A stretch of DNA of 55,613 bases from positions 1 through 55,613 of IMG/VR virus record IMGVR_UViG_3300042938_000869, one strand, 5' to 3'. This DNA is from a virus. The notes beneath the pieces are model-generated. The model was not told where the DNA came from. It saw nothing but the letters and a program-made list of their open reading frames with translations, and did not search any database. Each line of letters opens with the position of its first letter. Positions within the stretch are counted from its first letter, which is position 1. This document shows positions 37,797 to 47,035 of this stretch, piece after piece. The position numbers and the translations under genes are program-made.

Positions 37797-40121
37797 ATGG
37801 GCCACGCAACGATGCGGCTCGTGCCGGGCGTCGATCAAAACCGGACGCCAACGCTGAACGAGGCTGCGATCTCGTCGTGCAATCTGATCCGGTTCCAGCC
37901 AGATCGGCAGGGCATGGCGTTGCCGCAGAAGCTTGGCGGATGGACCAAGTTTTACAACGGCGTCGTCCCGGGCGTCCCCAGAAACTTGTGGGCGTGGCAG
38001 GACGCTTATGCGGATCCGTATCTGGCAATTGGCTCGACAACCGGCCTGTATGCGGTCGACAGCGGCGGCGCCCTTCTGAGCATCAGCGGGCAGTACTACA
38101 CGGTCAACAAGCCCGTTTCGGTGTCGACCACGGCAGGGTCGGCGACCGTCACCATCGTGGATGACAAGGCCAACATCCTGAGCGGTGACACGGTTTTCAT
38201 CAAGACGCAGATTGCCGTGGGCGGCCTTGTCCTGTTTGGCAACTACCAATGCACGTACGTCGACTCTGACACGTATCAGATCGAGGTTGTCGACGCTGCG
38301 GGGTATCCCGTTTTTGCTACATCGACCGTATCCAGCGGCGGCGCCGTCCCGCAATTCGCCACGGCGATAAATAGCAATATCGTTACGGTAACGCTGGCTA
38401 ACCACGACTATCAGGTAAACCAGTTTTTCCCGGTCTTGGTCCCCACGACTTTTAACGGCGTCACTCTGTCGGGCAACTACGTCATCCAGTCAGTGACGGG
38501 GGCCAACACCTTCACCATCAACGCGTCCAACAGCGCCACGGCGGCTAGCTCTGCCTCCATTAACAGCGGCCTCGCTCAGTACGAGTACTACCTCGGGAAC
38601 ACCGTTGCACCGTCGGCTTCCGGGTTTGGTACAGGCGAGTTTGGCATCGGCACTTTTGGTATCGGCACCATTCCATCGAATGGTCGCGAGTACGCCATCG
38701 TCAACGTGCAGCCCTCCACGCCGTCTGCCGGATTCGTGACCTACACCATCGGCACTTCAGGCAATCGCGCACTGATTGAAGTGCCCGCCGGGTCCGAGTT
38801 CACGGTTTCAGGCGTGATCCCCTCAAACTACAACAGCATCAACCCGTTCAGCGTGGTTTCGTCGACGCGGGGGAGCCTCTCGGGCAACACCAGCACGCTC
38901 GTAATCGCATCAACCGAAACAGGTGCGTACACATCGGGTGGCAAGCTCACCTTCACCAGCTACGCCACAGGCAGCGCCACGGATTGGTCCTTGGGCAATT
39001 GGGGCGAGACGCTGATCTCCTGCCCCCGCAACAACGGCATCTATCAGTGGGATCCGCAGCTAGGCTCCGAAAGCTCCGCCCTGATCCCCACGGCGCCTAT
39101 TGTCAATCAGGGCATGTTCATCGCCATGCCGCAGCGCCAGATCGTCGCCTACGGGTCGACCTATAATGGCATCCAGCAGCCGCTGCTGGTGCGCTGGTGC
39201 GACATCGGCAACTTCAATATCTGGTCCCCTCAAGTCACGAATCAGGCGGGCTCCTATATCATCCCAAAGGGGTCACGCATTGTCGGCGGCATCCAAGGTC
39301 CGCAGCAGGGCCTGATCTGGACCGACCTCGGCGTCTGGGCCATGCAGTACGTCAGCCAGCCCTACATCTACCAGTTCAACGAGATCGGCGCTGGGTGCGG
39401 GATGGTCGCGGAGAAAGCCGCAGGCGCCATCAATGGCGACGTTTACTGGATGGGCCTGAAGCAGTTCTTCAAGCTCGCTGGCAGCGGCGTCGAGCCGGTG
39501 AATTGCCCGGTCTGGGATGTGGTGTTCCAGAACCTGAATATGGACTACGCAGACAACATCCGCGTGGCGGTGAATTCCAGCTTCCATGAGATTGCGTGGT
39601 ACTACCCGTCGAACGATAGCGTGAACGGCGAGAACGACAGCTACGTGAAGCTGAACGTGCTCATCAACCAGTGGGACTACGGCACGCTGGATCGGTCCGC
39701 TTGGCTCGATCAGAGCGTCCTTGGCCAGCCCATCGGGGCCTCGCCCACGGGGTACATTTACCAGCACGAAATGTCGCTCAACGCCGACGATCAGCCGATG
39801 GCGTCGAGTTTCCGCACGGGCTTCTTTCAGATGTCTGAAGCCGAGCTAAAAATGTTCGTGGATCAGGTCTGGCCCGACATGAAGTGGGGCTATTACAACG
39901 GGGCCCAAAACGCCAACGTGGGCATCACCTTCCATGTGGCGGATTACCCAGACGGGCAGGTCTCGAGCTACGGCCCGTACAACCTGACAGAGGCCACAAC
40001 CTACATCACGCCGCGCTTCCGTGGACGCCTCGTGTCCATCGAGATCTCGAGCAATGACCTGAATACCTTCTGGCGCCTCGGTGGGATAAGGTACCGCCTG
40101 CAACCCGATGGGAAGTTCTGA
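37797..40121 (+). CDS. Tail hub / DNA stabilisation protein (P22 gp10-like)
   Basis: 774 residues. N-terminus PGVDQNRTPTLNEAAISSCNLIRFQPDRQGMALPQKLGGW and the C-terminal run LVRWCDIGNFNIWSP...GAGCGMVAEKAAGAINGDVYWMGLKQFF...YHEIAWYYPS-like are the signature of podovirus tail hub/tubular B proteins, a beta-propeller that plugs DNA in the head. In the middle (about 100-270) lies an extra Thr/Ser-rich beta insertion. Completes the tail machine with the adaptors. Confidence 0.85.
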   Translation: MGHATMRLVPGVDQNRTPTLNEAAISSCNLIRFQPDRQGMALPQKLGGWTKFYNGVVPGVPRNLWAWQDAYADPYLAIGSTTGLYAVDSGGALLSISGQYYTVNKPVSVSTTAGSATVTIVDDKANILSGDTVFIKTQIAVGGLVLFGNYQCTYVDSDTYQIEVVDAAGYPVFATSTVSSGGAVPQFATAINSNIVTVTLANHDYQVNQFFPVLVPTTFNGVTLSGNYVIQSVTGANTFTINASNSATAASSASINSGLAQYEYYLGNTVAPSASGFGTGEFGIGTFGIGTIPSNGREYAIVNVQPSTPSAGFVTYTIGTSGNRALIEVPAGSEFTVSGVIPSNYNSINPFSVVSSTRGSLSGNTSTLVIASTETGAYTSGGKLTFTSYATGSATDWSLGNWGETLISCPRNNGIYQWDPQLGSESSALIPTAPIVNQGMFIAMPQRQIVAYGSTYNGIQQPLLVRWCDIGNFNIWSPQVTNQAGSYIIPKGSRIVGGIQGPQQGLIWTDLGVWAMQYVSQPYIYQFNEIGAGCGMVAEKAAGAINGDVYWMGLKQFFKLAGSGVEPVNCPVWDVVFQNLNMDYADNIRVAVNSSFHEIAWYYPSNDSVNGENDSYVKLNVLINQWDYGTLDRSAWLDQSVLGQPIGASPTGYIYQHEMSLNADDQPMASSFRTGFFQMSEAELKMFVDQVWPDMKWGYYNGAQNANVGITFHVADYPDGQVSSYGPYNLTEATTYITPRFRGRLVSIEISSNDLNTFWRLGGIRYRLQPDGKF

Positions 40122-40534
40122 TGCCCGCCAGTCTCGACGATATCCTCACAACCCAGAAAAACGGCGTGGTGGCGATCAACACGCTGGGCAACTACGTCAA
40201 CAACATACTGACCTTCACAAAAGGCAGCAGCCTGTCGCGGGTTCCGATGACGACCGGAACGACGATCCTCTACACCGTGAACCCGGGCCTGCAGTTCACC
40301 GTGAACGACATCGAGATCTGCAACACGTCGGCTGCCCCTGCGACCTTTACGATCTATCTGGTGCCAGCTGGAGGGAGCGCGAGCGCGGGCAACGCGCTGT
40401 TCTTTAGCGCCCCAATTCCGGGCAACACGACCGTTCAGTGGACGGGCAATCAAGTGTTGAGCGCTGGTGGAACGATCCAAGCCTCGGCTTCGGCAACGAC
40501 TGTGACCGTCATGTTCAACGGAGGGCAGGGCTGA
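40121..40534 (+). CDS. Small virion structural protein
   Basis: 137 residues, MPASLDDILTTQKNGVVAINTLGNYVNNI.... Beta-rich second half (TTILYTVNPGLQFTVNDIEICN). The opening matches a recurrent tail-region protein of podoviruses. Coupled on both sides by stop/start overlaps. Confidence 0.7.
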   Translation: MPASLDDILTTQKNGVVAINTLGNYVNNILTFTKGSSLSRVPMTTGTTILYTVNPGLQFTVNDIEICNTSAAPATFTIYLVPAGGSASAGNALFFSAPIPGNTTVQWTGNQVLSAGGTIQASASATTVTVMFNGGQG

Positions 40535-41814
40535 TGGCCATCACCGTTTATCCGCCGTATGGATCCTCCAGCACGAAACCCAGTTATGTCGCGTTTGGCG
40601 GCACGACCGTTGACGCTTTCGGGCGCCTCCGGGTGTCTGAGCCGTACACGCTGTTCGACAGCCAGTCGCGCTATGCCGCTGACCCGGCGTATAGCTATTC
40701 GACGTCTGGGACGGGCGCGACGACGACATGGCAGACCAATAAATCGTCGGTAAACCTCTATCCCGGCACCAGTTCTGCAGGCAGCGCCGTAGCCCAGTCG
40801 TTCCGTTCGTTTCCGTACCAGCCCGGGAAGAGCCTGCTAACGCTCCAGACCTTCACTCTGGCGGCGCAGCAGACGGGGCTGACGCAGCGCGTCGGGCTAT
40901 TCAACACCGCCAACGGCATCTATCTGGAGCAGGCTGGCACGTCTCTGCCGACCGGCGTTTCACTCAACATCAGAAGCGCCAGCGGCTCTGGAAACCAGCA
41001 GGCGCTGAAGAGCGCATGGAACGTTGATAAATTCGACGGCACCGGCCCCAGCGGCGTAACGCTCGATCTGACCAAGACACAGATCTTCTTCATCGACATC
41101 GAGTGGCTTGGCGTCGGTTCCGTTCGTTGCGGGTTTGTCGTTAATGGCATGCTGTACGTGGCCCACGTCTTCAATAATGCCAACGTCCAGTCGTTCGTCT
41201 ACATGACCACGGCCATCCTGCCGCTGCGGTTCGAAATCACGACCACGTCGATCCCCACTGGCACGCCTGTCCTGCAGCAAATCTGCTCCAGCGTCATCTC
41301 CGAGGGCGGCTACGAGCAAACGTCGCAGGTATATAACGCTCGGGTGACGACGGCCTACGCGTCAACCCTTACGACCACCTTTGTGCCTCTGATCTCCATA
41401 CGGTTGAATTCAAGCTTTCTGGGCGCAATCGTGATCCCGTCTGCCATCACGGGGTTCCCGCTGGCTAATGGAGATTATGAGTTTGCTTTGGTTAAGAATG
41501 CCACCGGCTTGACCAGCGCCTCATGGGCCACGACGCTCGCCGCCGGGCAGGTGGACGTGGACACCGCTGCCACGGCGATGACAATTGCCTCCACAGATCA
41601 GATCGTGCAACAGAGCTTTGCGACCTCGTCTTCCCAGTCGACGACCCGTGCCGATCTCGCGACTGGATATAACTGGGATTTGCAGCTTGGCGTCTCGTTG
41701 GCTAACGTGAGCGACACTTACACGCTTGCAGCCCGCACGGTTCACGGAACAGCCGCCCCCGGCAGCACTGGCGTGGCCGTTGGTAATATCGCCTTCTACA
41801 ACCTAACGGTGTGA
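40534..41814 (+). CDS. Virion structural protein (tail-associated)
   Basis: 426 residues, MAITVYPPYGSSSTKPSYVAFGGTTVDAFGRLRVSEPYTLFDSQ.... This opening, with DAFGRLRVSEP and LFDSK/QxxY, marks a large family of phage structural proteins attached to the tail or neck. The ATG at 40534 overlaps the previous stop; the frame upstream is a shadow. Confidence 0.75.
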   Translation: MAITVYPPYGSSSTKPSYVAFGGTTVDAFGRLRVSEPYTLFDSQSRYAADPAYSYSTSGTGATTTWQTNKSSVNLYPGTSSAGSAVAQSFRSFPYQPGKSLLTLQTFTLAAQQTGLTQRVGLFNTANGIYLEQAGTSLPTGVSLNIRSASGSGNQQALKSAWNVDKFDGTGPSGVTLDLTKTQIFFIDIEWLGVGSVRCGFVVNGMLYVAHVFNNANVQSFVYMTTAILPLRFEITTTSIPTGTPVLQQICSSVISEGGYEQTSQVYNARVTTAYASTLTTTFVPLISIRLNSSFLGAIVIPSAITGFPLANGDYEFALVKNATGLTSASWATTLAAGQVDVDTAATAMTIASTDQIVQQSFATSSSQSTTRADLATGYNWDLQLGVSLANVSDTYTLAARTVHGTAAPGSTGVAVGNIAFYNLTV

Positions 41815-41815
41815 C

Positions 41816-42406
41816 ATGCCCCTTAAGCGCGGAAATTCGCAAGAAACGATAAGCGGCAACATCAGCGAGATGATGCACGCCGGGCGCCCGCAGGGGCAGG
41901 CTGTCGCGGCTGCGCTGAGCACGGCGCGCGAGGCACATGCTCGAGGATCTCAGGTCGCACGGCCCAAGGGCGGCGCCATGGGGAAGGTTCATGTTGGGCC
42001 GATCCACAGCAACGTGGCGGGGCGCACCGATCACCTGCCGATGCACGTGAAGTCCGGATCTTACGTGATCCCGGCGGATATCATCTCGGCCATGGGCGAA
42101 GGCAACAGCATGGCCGGGTTCAAGATTGCCAACAGCATCTTCAGCAAAATGCCTTACGGGGCTTCAGAGATTGGGGCAGGGATGCCTTACGACGCGCCCG
42201 CCGTCGCAAAAGCGGGTGGTGGTGAGGTGGACACGGTGCCCATCGTCGCCGCTGGTGGAGAGTACGTTATTCCTCCGGAGGATGTCGTGAAGATCGGGGA
42301 AGGAGACCTCGATCATGGGCATCGGATTCTGGATGAGTTCGTAAAAAAGTATCGGGCAAAGACCATCAAGACCCTGCAAAAGCTACCGGGTCCAAAAGTC
42401 GATTAA
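41816..42406 (+). CDS. Virion-cluster protein with Gly-Gly motifs
   Basis: 196 residues. KRGNSQETISGNISEMMHAGRPQGQAVAAALSTAR is a common small-domain opening (DUF6496-like by memory); then HLPMHVKSGSYVIPADIISAMGEGNS and GGEYVIPPEDVVKIGEGDLDHGHRILDEFVKKYR, two copies of a strand-Y-V-I-P-helix unit. Includes KGGAMGKV and AGGGEV. Function unknown. Confidence 0.75.
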   Translation: MPLKRGNSQETISGNISEMMHAGRPQGQAVAAALSTAREAHARGSQVARPKGGAMGKVHVGPIHSNVAGRTDHLPMHVKSGSYVIPADIISAMGEGNSMAGFKIANSIFSKMPYGASEIGAGMPYDAPAVAKAGGGEVDTVPIVAAGGEYVIPPEDVVKIGEGDLDHGHRILDEFVKKYRAKTIKTLQKLPGPKVD

Positions 42407-42416
42407 AGGAAAAAGC

Positions 42417-42923
42417 ATGACAGACGCCGCAGACGCCCCCGCAGTTCGTGTAGGAACCCCCGCAGACCTCGACGGCATGATGCATCTGGCGCTCGACGCC
42501 ACGCAGGAAAACGCATTCATCTCTCCGGACGTCTCCAAGCTCCTCAAAACCATGTGGGGTGCTCTAACTAGGCAGAACGGCATCGTGGGGATTATTGGAA
42601 AGCCGGGCGAGGCTTTTGAAGGAGCCATCCTTTTGGTTTTTGGAGAGCTATGGTACAGTAACGAACCTGTACTGGAAGAACGAGCGGTGTTTGTGGCGCC
42701 AGAATATCGCAACGCGAAGGGTGGACGGGCTCGCAAGCTGTGTGAGTTTGCGAAAACGGCATCCGAAGAGCTTGCTATTCCGCTATCCATCGGGGTGCTT
42801 TCAAACAGTCGGACTGAAGCGAAAATCCGCTTGTATGAGCGGATGTTTGGGCAGCCTGCGGGCGTTTATTTTCTCTATGGGGCCAAGACCGGTCTCAGTG
42901 AACCTTCTAGCGAGATCCCATAA
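42417..42923 (+). CDS. GNAT family N-acetyltransferase
   Basis: 168 residues. RVGTPADLDGMMHLAL at the N-terminus, central strand ERAVFVAPEYRNAKGGRARKLCEFAK carrying motif A (R-x-x-x-G-G-x-A in the pyrophosphate-binding position) and a closing YERMFGQPAGVYFLYG. It transfers acetyl from acetyl-CoA to an unknown amine. Coded between virion genes; related proteins are common in this place in alphaproteobacterial phages. Could modify a virion or host protein. Confidence 0.8.
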   Translation: MTDAADAPAVRVGTPADLDGMMHLALDATQENAFISPDVSKLLKTMWGALTRQNGIVGIIGKPGEAFEGAILLVFGELWYSNEPVLEERAVFVAPEYRNAKGGRARKLCEFAKTASEELAIPLSIGVLSNSRTEAKIRLYERMFGQPAGVYFLYGAKTGLSEPSSEIP

Positions 42924-45900
42924 TGTCTGGCGGCGGAAAAACTCAAACCTCCACATCTTCCGTACAGATTCCGCCGGAGGTGCTGGCTCGCTATAATGCG
43001 GTCAACGCAAGGGCCGAAAACGTAGCCTCAACGCCGTTTCAGGCATATTCCTACGACCCAAGTGCCTTTGTTGCGCCGATGACGGAAACGCAAAATGCGG
43101 CAATTGGCCAGATCGGGCAGGCGTCCGGCATGGCGCAGCCGTACTTCCAGACTGGTGCCGCAGCGACATTGGGGGGTATGGGCCCCGCCAATCTGGGCGA
43201 GCTCGACACCAACAAGTACATGAGCCCGTATCTGCAAAACGTGGTGCAGAGCACGGCGGACATTCTGGGTCAGCAAAACCGGCAGGATATGTCTGGCGCG
43301 CTTGGCACGGCCATCCAGTCAGGCGCTGGGTTTGGCGACCGGTCCGGCATTGCCGCTGCCAACCTGAACCGGCAGCAGATGATGGGCATGGGCAGCACCA
43401 TCGGCAACCTGCTCAATCAGGGCTACATGCAGGCTCAGGGCGTTGCCCAGCAGCAGCAGAGCGCCGACCTTGCGGCCCGGCAGGCGAACCTTGCCCGGCT
43501 GTTGCAGGGCGGGCAGAGCATCGGTCAGTTGGGTGCTGGCGCTCAGGGCGCCGCGCTGGCTGGAAGTCAGGCGCTTCTCGGCGCTGGCACGCAGCAGCAG
43601 CAGACTGAGCAGGCCGGTCTGTCGGCCCTCTACAACCAGTACCAGCAGGAACGCGCCTATCCGTTCCAAACCACTCAGTTCCTTGGCAACATTGGCATGG
43701 GCACTGGTGCGCTGTCCGGCGCAACCACGACGGAAACAAAACCCGCAGGGTTCTTCTCTGGCCTCAAGCGTGGCGGCAAGGTCGTCGAGGGCGTCGGCTA
43801 TCGGCGCGGCGGGATCGTCCCCGAGAGCATGGGCGGTCACGTCAGTGCAGGGCACATGGGCGAGGGCTACGCCGATGGCGGCTCCCCGCAGATGGACTAT
43901 GCCTCCATGGTCATACAGCAGCTTTTTGGCGGCATGGATCCGAATGCGGGGGCCTATGGGCGGGGCTCTGCGGGGATCGGCTCTGGCGGGTTTGTTCCGC
44001 AGGCGAACTTGCCGGTCGGCCAGCTGAATGCGCCCAAGATTTCGCAGAGCGCTCCGCAGACTTCCATCTCTGATTTGGTTGACACCGGTGGAAAGCTTTA
44101 TGAGGGCGCGGAAAACGTCGGAAAATGGTGGGAAGAGAACAATCCCTCGCCGCCTGTTATTGATGAAAACGACCCTCAATTCAAAAATTGGGACCGCGCT
44201 GCTGGCGGGCGCACAACGCGCACGGGGCTCGCCGCTGGCGGCATGCCTTATGACCCCCAGAATACGGGGTACGTGCCGGATAATGCTCCCAAGGAGACGC
44301 CGGAACTGCTTCAGCCGAAAGGCCCGAGCCAAACCCAGAGCGGGCTGAGCAAGGTTGCGGATATTGCTAAAATTGTTGGCGCGTTCATGGCCAACGGCGG
44401 CGTTGCCGGTCGGCATGGGTATGCAGGTGGTGGCCGTCCGGAACCCCTCACTTTGGATCAAGAACTGCTGGAGTATGCGCGCAGAAGGCCCGCGTCCGCG
44501 TTGTTCGATCCGGGTCCGCAGAACTTGCCGCCGGGACCGTTTTCGTACAATCCGAGTCAGCAGAGCTTACCACCGGGGGGCATAACTGTCCCCACTCCGC
44601 GTCAAGAGGTAGCGGAGCTTGCGCGCCAAAAAGCGGCGGCGGCTGAAGCGGAATTTCGGAGGCAGTTGCGCGCCGCTCCCTCAAATTTGGCCGTAGCCAC
44701 ACCGGCTGGCCTTTCCGCCGCTGATGCTGAGCGCATCCGGAGGGAGCACTACACCAGCGTTTATAAAACTCAGCCGGTCGAGCGGATCCTTCCAACTGCA
44801 GGCGATATGTTCCGTCGCAGCTTGGAGATAGCCCCCGAAAATTTGGCTGTAGCCACCCCTGCTGGCCTTTCTGCCGCTGATGCTGAGGGCATCCGGGGGG
44901 AGTACTATACCAGCCTTTATAAAACTCAGCCGGTTGAGCGGTTCAACGCTTTTGGAACGCCGGTGCCAGCGGGTGCGCCTGCAGACGCGGGGGCGATAGC
45001 GGCGACTGATGGCGGCCTGAAGCCAGCAGCGTCACCAGTGCGGGTTGTGGGGGCGCAGCCTGCTGCGACCGAATTCCCGATTGCCCCCTCTTGGACGCTC
45101 CCAGAGGTAACGGCCATCCCCACTGCCGCCGCTGAGACCCCGGACGGGCTTGCTGGCGCGGCATTGCCTGCACCTACCCCCGAGGGGCCAGCCGATCTTA
45201 CGAGCGGCGTGGCAAACGCTGCAGAGCCTATCGCCGGGGCGGAGCCGGGGCTGGCGGCTGGTACTGGGGCCGGGACGCCTACAGTCGCAACTGGAGATCG
45301 CGAGGCTTATTACGCAGCGATCAAGGCGGCTGAGAGCGGGAATAACCCCAACGCTCAGAGTAACACGTCATCTGCTTCTGGCTACTATGGGTTCACGGAC
45401 GGGACGTGGAGCGCGTTGGCGCAAAAGTATCCAGAGGCCGGTCTCACTGCTGACGGGAAGAACGATCCGGCGCAACAGGAGCGGGCAATCCGCCTATTGA
45501 CGGCGGAGAACGAACGCCAGCTTAAAAACGCCGGAATTCCCGCAACTAACGGCAATCTTTATGCTGCACATTTTCTTGGGGCAGGTGCCGCCCCAAGGGT
45601 GCTTAGTGCCCCAGACGGAGCAGCTATCGAAGGGCTGGTTCCGGCGTCCTACATCGCGGCCAATCCGTTTCTTAAAGGCATGACCGTTGGTGAGTTTAAG
45701 CAATGGACCAATGAAAAAAGCTCCGGCGGCGGTGGTGGCGGCGTCGGCACGCTTGGAGACGCAGCGATCACGTCCCCCGACGTAACCGACACCCGCCCCG
45801 ATGGCGGTCGCAACGATCAGCCTGCACCCGGCTTGGGCGGCAAGAACTTTTTTGAGAAGATGATCGATAAGGCTGGCGGCCCAGAGAACATCATCCTGCC

Positions 45901-47035
45901 GTTCCTGTCGGGGCTGGGGAAGATGGCTGGATCGCAGAGCCGGTTCCTCGGTACGGCCATCCTCGAGGGCGTGGGTGGCGGCGCCGAGGCTTATATGAAG
46001 CGTCAGGAACAGCTTGCTAACATCGGGATGACGGAAGCGACGACACGCGGTATCGATATCGAAAACGTCAAGAAAAGTCTTCAGGTTACCGCTCAGGGAA
46101 ATATCATGTGGACCGTCAAAGGCCCCATGAATGCTGTCGAATATTTCCGGCTTAGAGAGGAAGGAAAGGCGCCAGAAACTTTGGGTTATATTCCCGGCCA
46201 GCCGGACCAGAGCGGCACAAATGCGCCCAGCGGTGAAGCTGTTACGCCGCGCGGCACGGAACTTCCTGCAGGGATCAATTTTGGCGACAAATCTATGGAT
46301 TTCGCCAACAACGAACCTCTAGTAGCAAATGGATTGACCGGCGGTGCTGGGTACGAGTTGGCGCTCGAGGCCACTAAAACTTATCAAAGCGCCGTGACCG
46401 GCGCTGCGGCAGCGGCGAGAGACACTGACACATTGACCAGCGATATGGCGGTCAATTTGGCAGATGTAATTGCATCTGACCCGGGAATTTTGAGTTCTCC
46501 GGGTGCAGGGTTCGATGTGCGTGCCAATATCGCAAGCATCCTGAACACGACTGCTCGTGCGTTCAAACTTGATCTGAACTTTTCTCAGGCCGATGAGCAG
46601 GCAGACATCAGCAAGAAAATGCAGTATCTCTTTGCTGCATCGCGCGCTTCGGGGGCGGATCAAAGCTCGAATGCCACGTTTGAAGCCTTGGCAGCGGCCT
46701 TGCCAAACCCCAACATGCCGCCTGAAGCCATAGCTGAGCTTACGGCGTCTATGCTCGTCAACAATCAGCGCTCTAAGGCCCGCCAGTGGCACATGAACAA
46801 GTACAAGCAGAACTCGGGTGGCTTCCTCGCAGATGCGGGCTTTGCCTTTAATCAGGACAACCCCGCCACCGATGCCATGCAGGCAAAGGAGGCAATAAAG
46901 AATTTCATGTTGAAAGACCCCGACATATTTGCGGGGATTATGAAAGGCAAGTATACAGCGCAGGATGTTGATGAAATGTTCCAGCAGTCTGTCGGCATAC
47001 CGGGCATGAGCGGCTATTTGATGGGAAACATCTAA
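42923..47035 (+). CDS. Large internal virion (ejection) protein with muramidase-like domain
   Basis: 1370 residues. Residues 1-270 are Gln/Ala/Gly-rich with repeated helices, ending in PAGFFSGLKRGGKVVEG. Many Gly-Gly motifs follow (YRRGGIVPES, YADGGSPQM, AAGGRTTR, MANGGVAG). About residues 578-675 hold a 52-residue tandem duplication. Residues about 790-930 (AYYAAIKAAESGNNPNAQSNTSSASGYYGFTDGTW...PATNGNLYAAHFLG) are a lysozyme/transglycosylase-like wall-piercing domain with a possible catalytic Glu in KAAESG. The rest is helical. Expected to be packaged and injected first, digesting peptidoglycan locally. Confidence 0.8.
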   Translation: MSGGGKTQTSTSSVQIPPEVLARYNAVNARAENVASTPFQAYSYDPSAFVAPMTETQNAAIGQIGQASGMAQPYFQTGAAATLGGMGPANLGELDTNKYMSPYLQNVVQSTADILGQQNRQDMSGALGTAIQSGAGFGDRSGIAAANLNRQQMMGMGSTIGNLLNQGYMQAQGVAQQQQSADLAARQANLARLLQGGQSIGQLGAGAQGAALAGSQALLGAGTQQQQTEQAGLSALYNQYQQERAYPFQTTQFLGNIGMGTGALSGATTTETKPAGFFSGLKRGGKVVEGVGYRRGGIVPESMGGHVSAGHMGEGYADGGSPQMDYASMVIQQLFGGMDPNAGAYGRGSAGIGSGGFVPQANLPVGQLNAPKISQSAPQTSISDLVDTGGKLYEGAENVGKWWEENNPSPPVIDENDPQFKNWDRAAGGRTTRTGLAAGGMPYDPQNTGYVPDNAPKETPELLQPKGPSQTQSGLSKVADIAKIVGAFMANGGVAGRHGYAGGGRPEPLTLDQELLEYARRRPASALFDPGPQNLPPGPFSYNPSQQSLPPGGITVPTPRQEVAELARQKAAAAEAEFRRQLRAAPSNLAVATPAGLSAADAERIRREHYTSVYKTQPVERILPTAGDMFRRSLEIAPENLAVATPAGLSAADAEGIRGEYYTSLYKTQPVERFNAFGTPVPAGAPADAGAIAATDGGLKPAASPVRVVGAQPAATEFPIAPSWTLPEVTAIPTAAAETPDGLAGAALPAPTPEGPADLTSGVANAAEPIAGAEPGLAAGTGAGTPTVATGDREAYYAAIKAAESGNNPNAQSNTSSASGYYGFTDGTWSALAQKYPEAGLTADGKNDPAQQERAIRLLTAENERQLKNAGIPATNGNLYAAHFLGAGAAPRVLSAPDGAAIEGLVPASYIAANPFLKGMTVGEFKQWTNEKSSGGGGGGVGTLGDAAITSPDVTDTRPDGGRNDQPAPGLGGKNFFEKMIDKAGGPENIILPFLSGLGKMAGSQSRFLGTAILEGVGGGAEAYMKRQEQLANIGMTEATTRGIDIENVKKSLQVTAQGNIMWTVKGPMNAVEYFRLREEGKAPETLGYIPGQPDQSGTNAPSGEAVTPRGTELPAGINFGDKSMDFANNEPLVANGLTGGAGYELALEATKTYQSAVTGAAAAARDTDTLTSDMAVNLADVIASDPGILSSPGAGFDVRANIASILNTTARAFKLDLNFSQADEQADISKKMQYLFAASRASGADQSSNATFEALAAALPNPNMPPEAIAELTASMLVNNQRSKARQWHMNKYKQNSGGFLADAGFAFNQDNPATDAMQAKEAIKNFMLKDPDIFAGIMKGKYTAQDVDEMFQQSVGIPGMSGYLMGNI
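44654..44944 (+). repeat. Tandem 156-bp duplication in the ejection protein gene
   Basis: Two copies, starting at 44654 and 44810, code for FRRxLxxAPxNLAVATPAG... through YYTS-x-YKTQPVER. Third-position changes show that the duplication is not recent. Confidence 0.75.

Noticed and set aside
43319-44461. 380-residue antisense ORF
   Set aside because: Shadow of the ejection protein gene; Arg/Ala/Leu-rich and without motifs.
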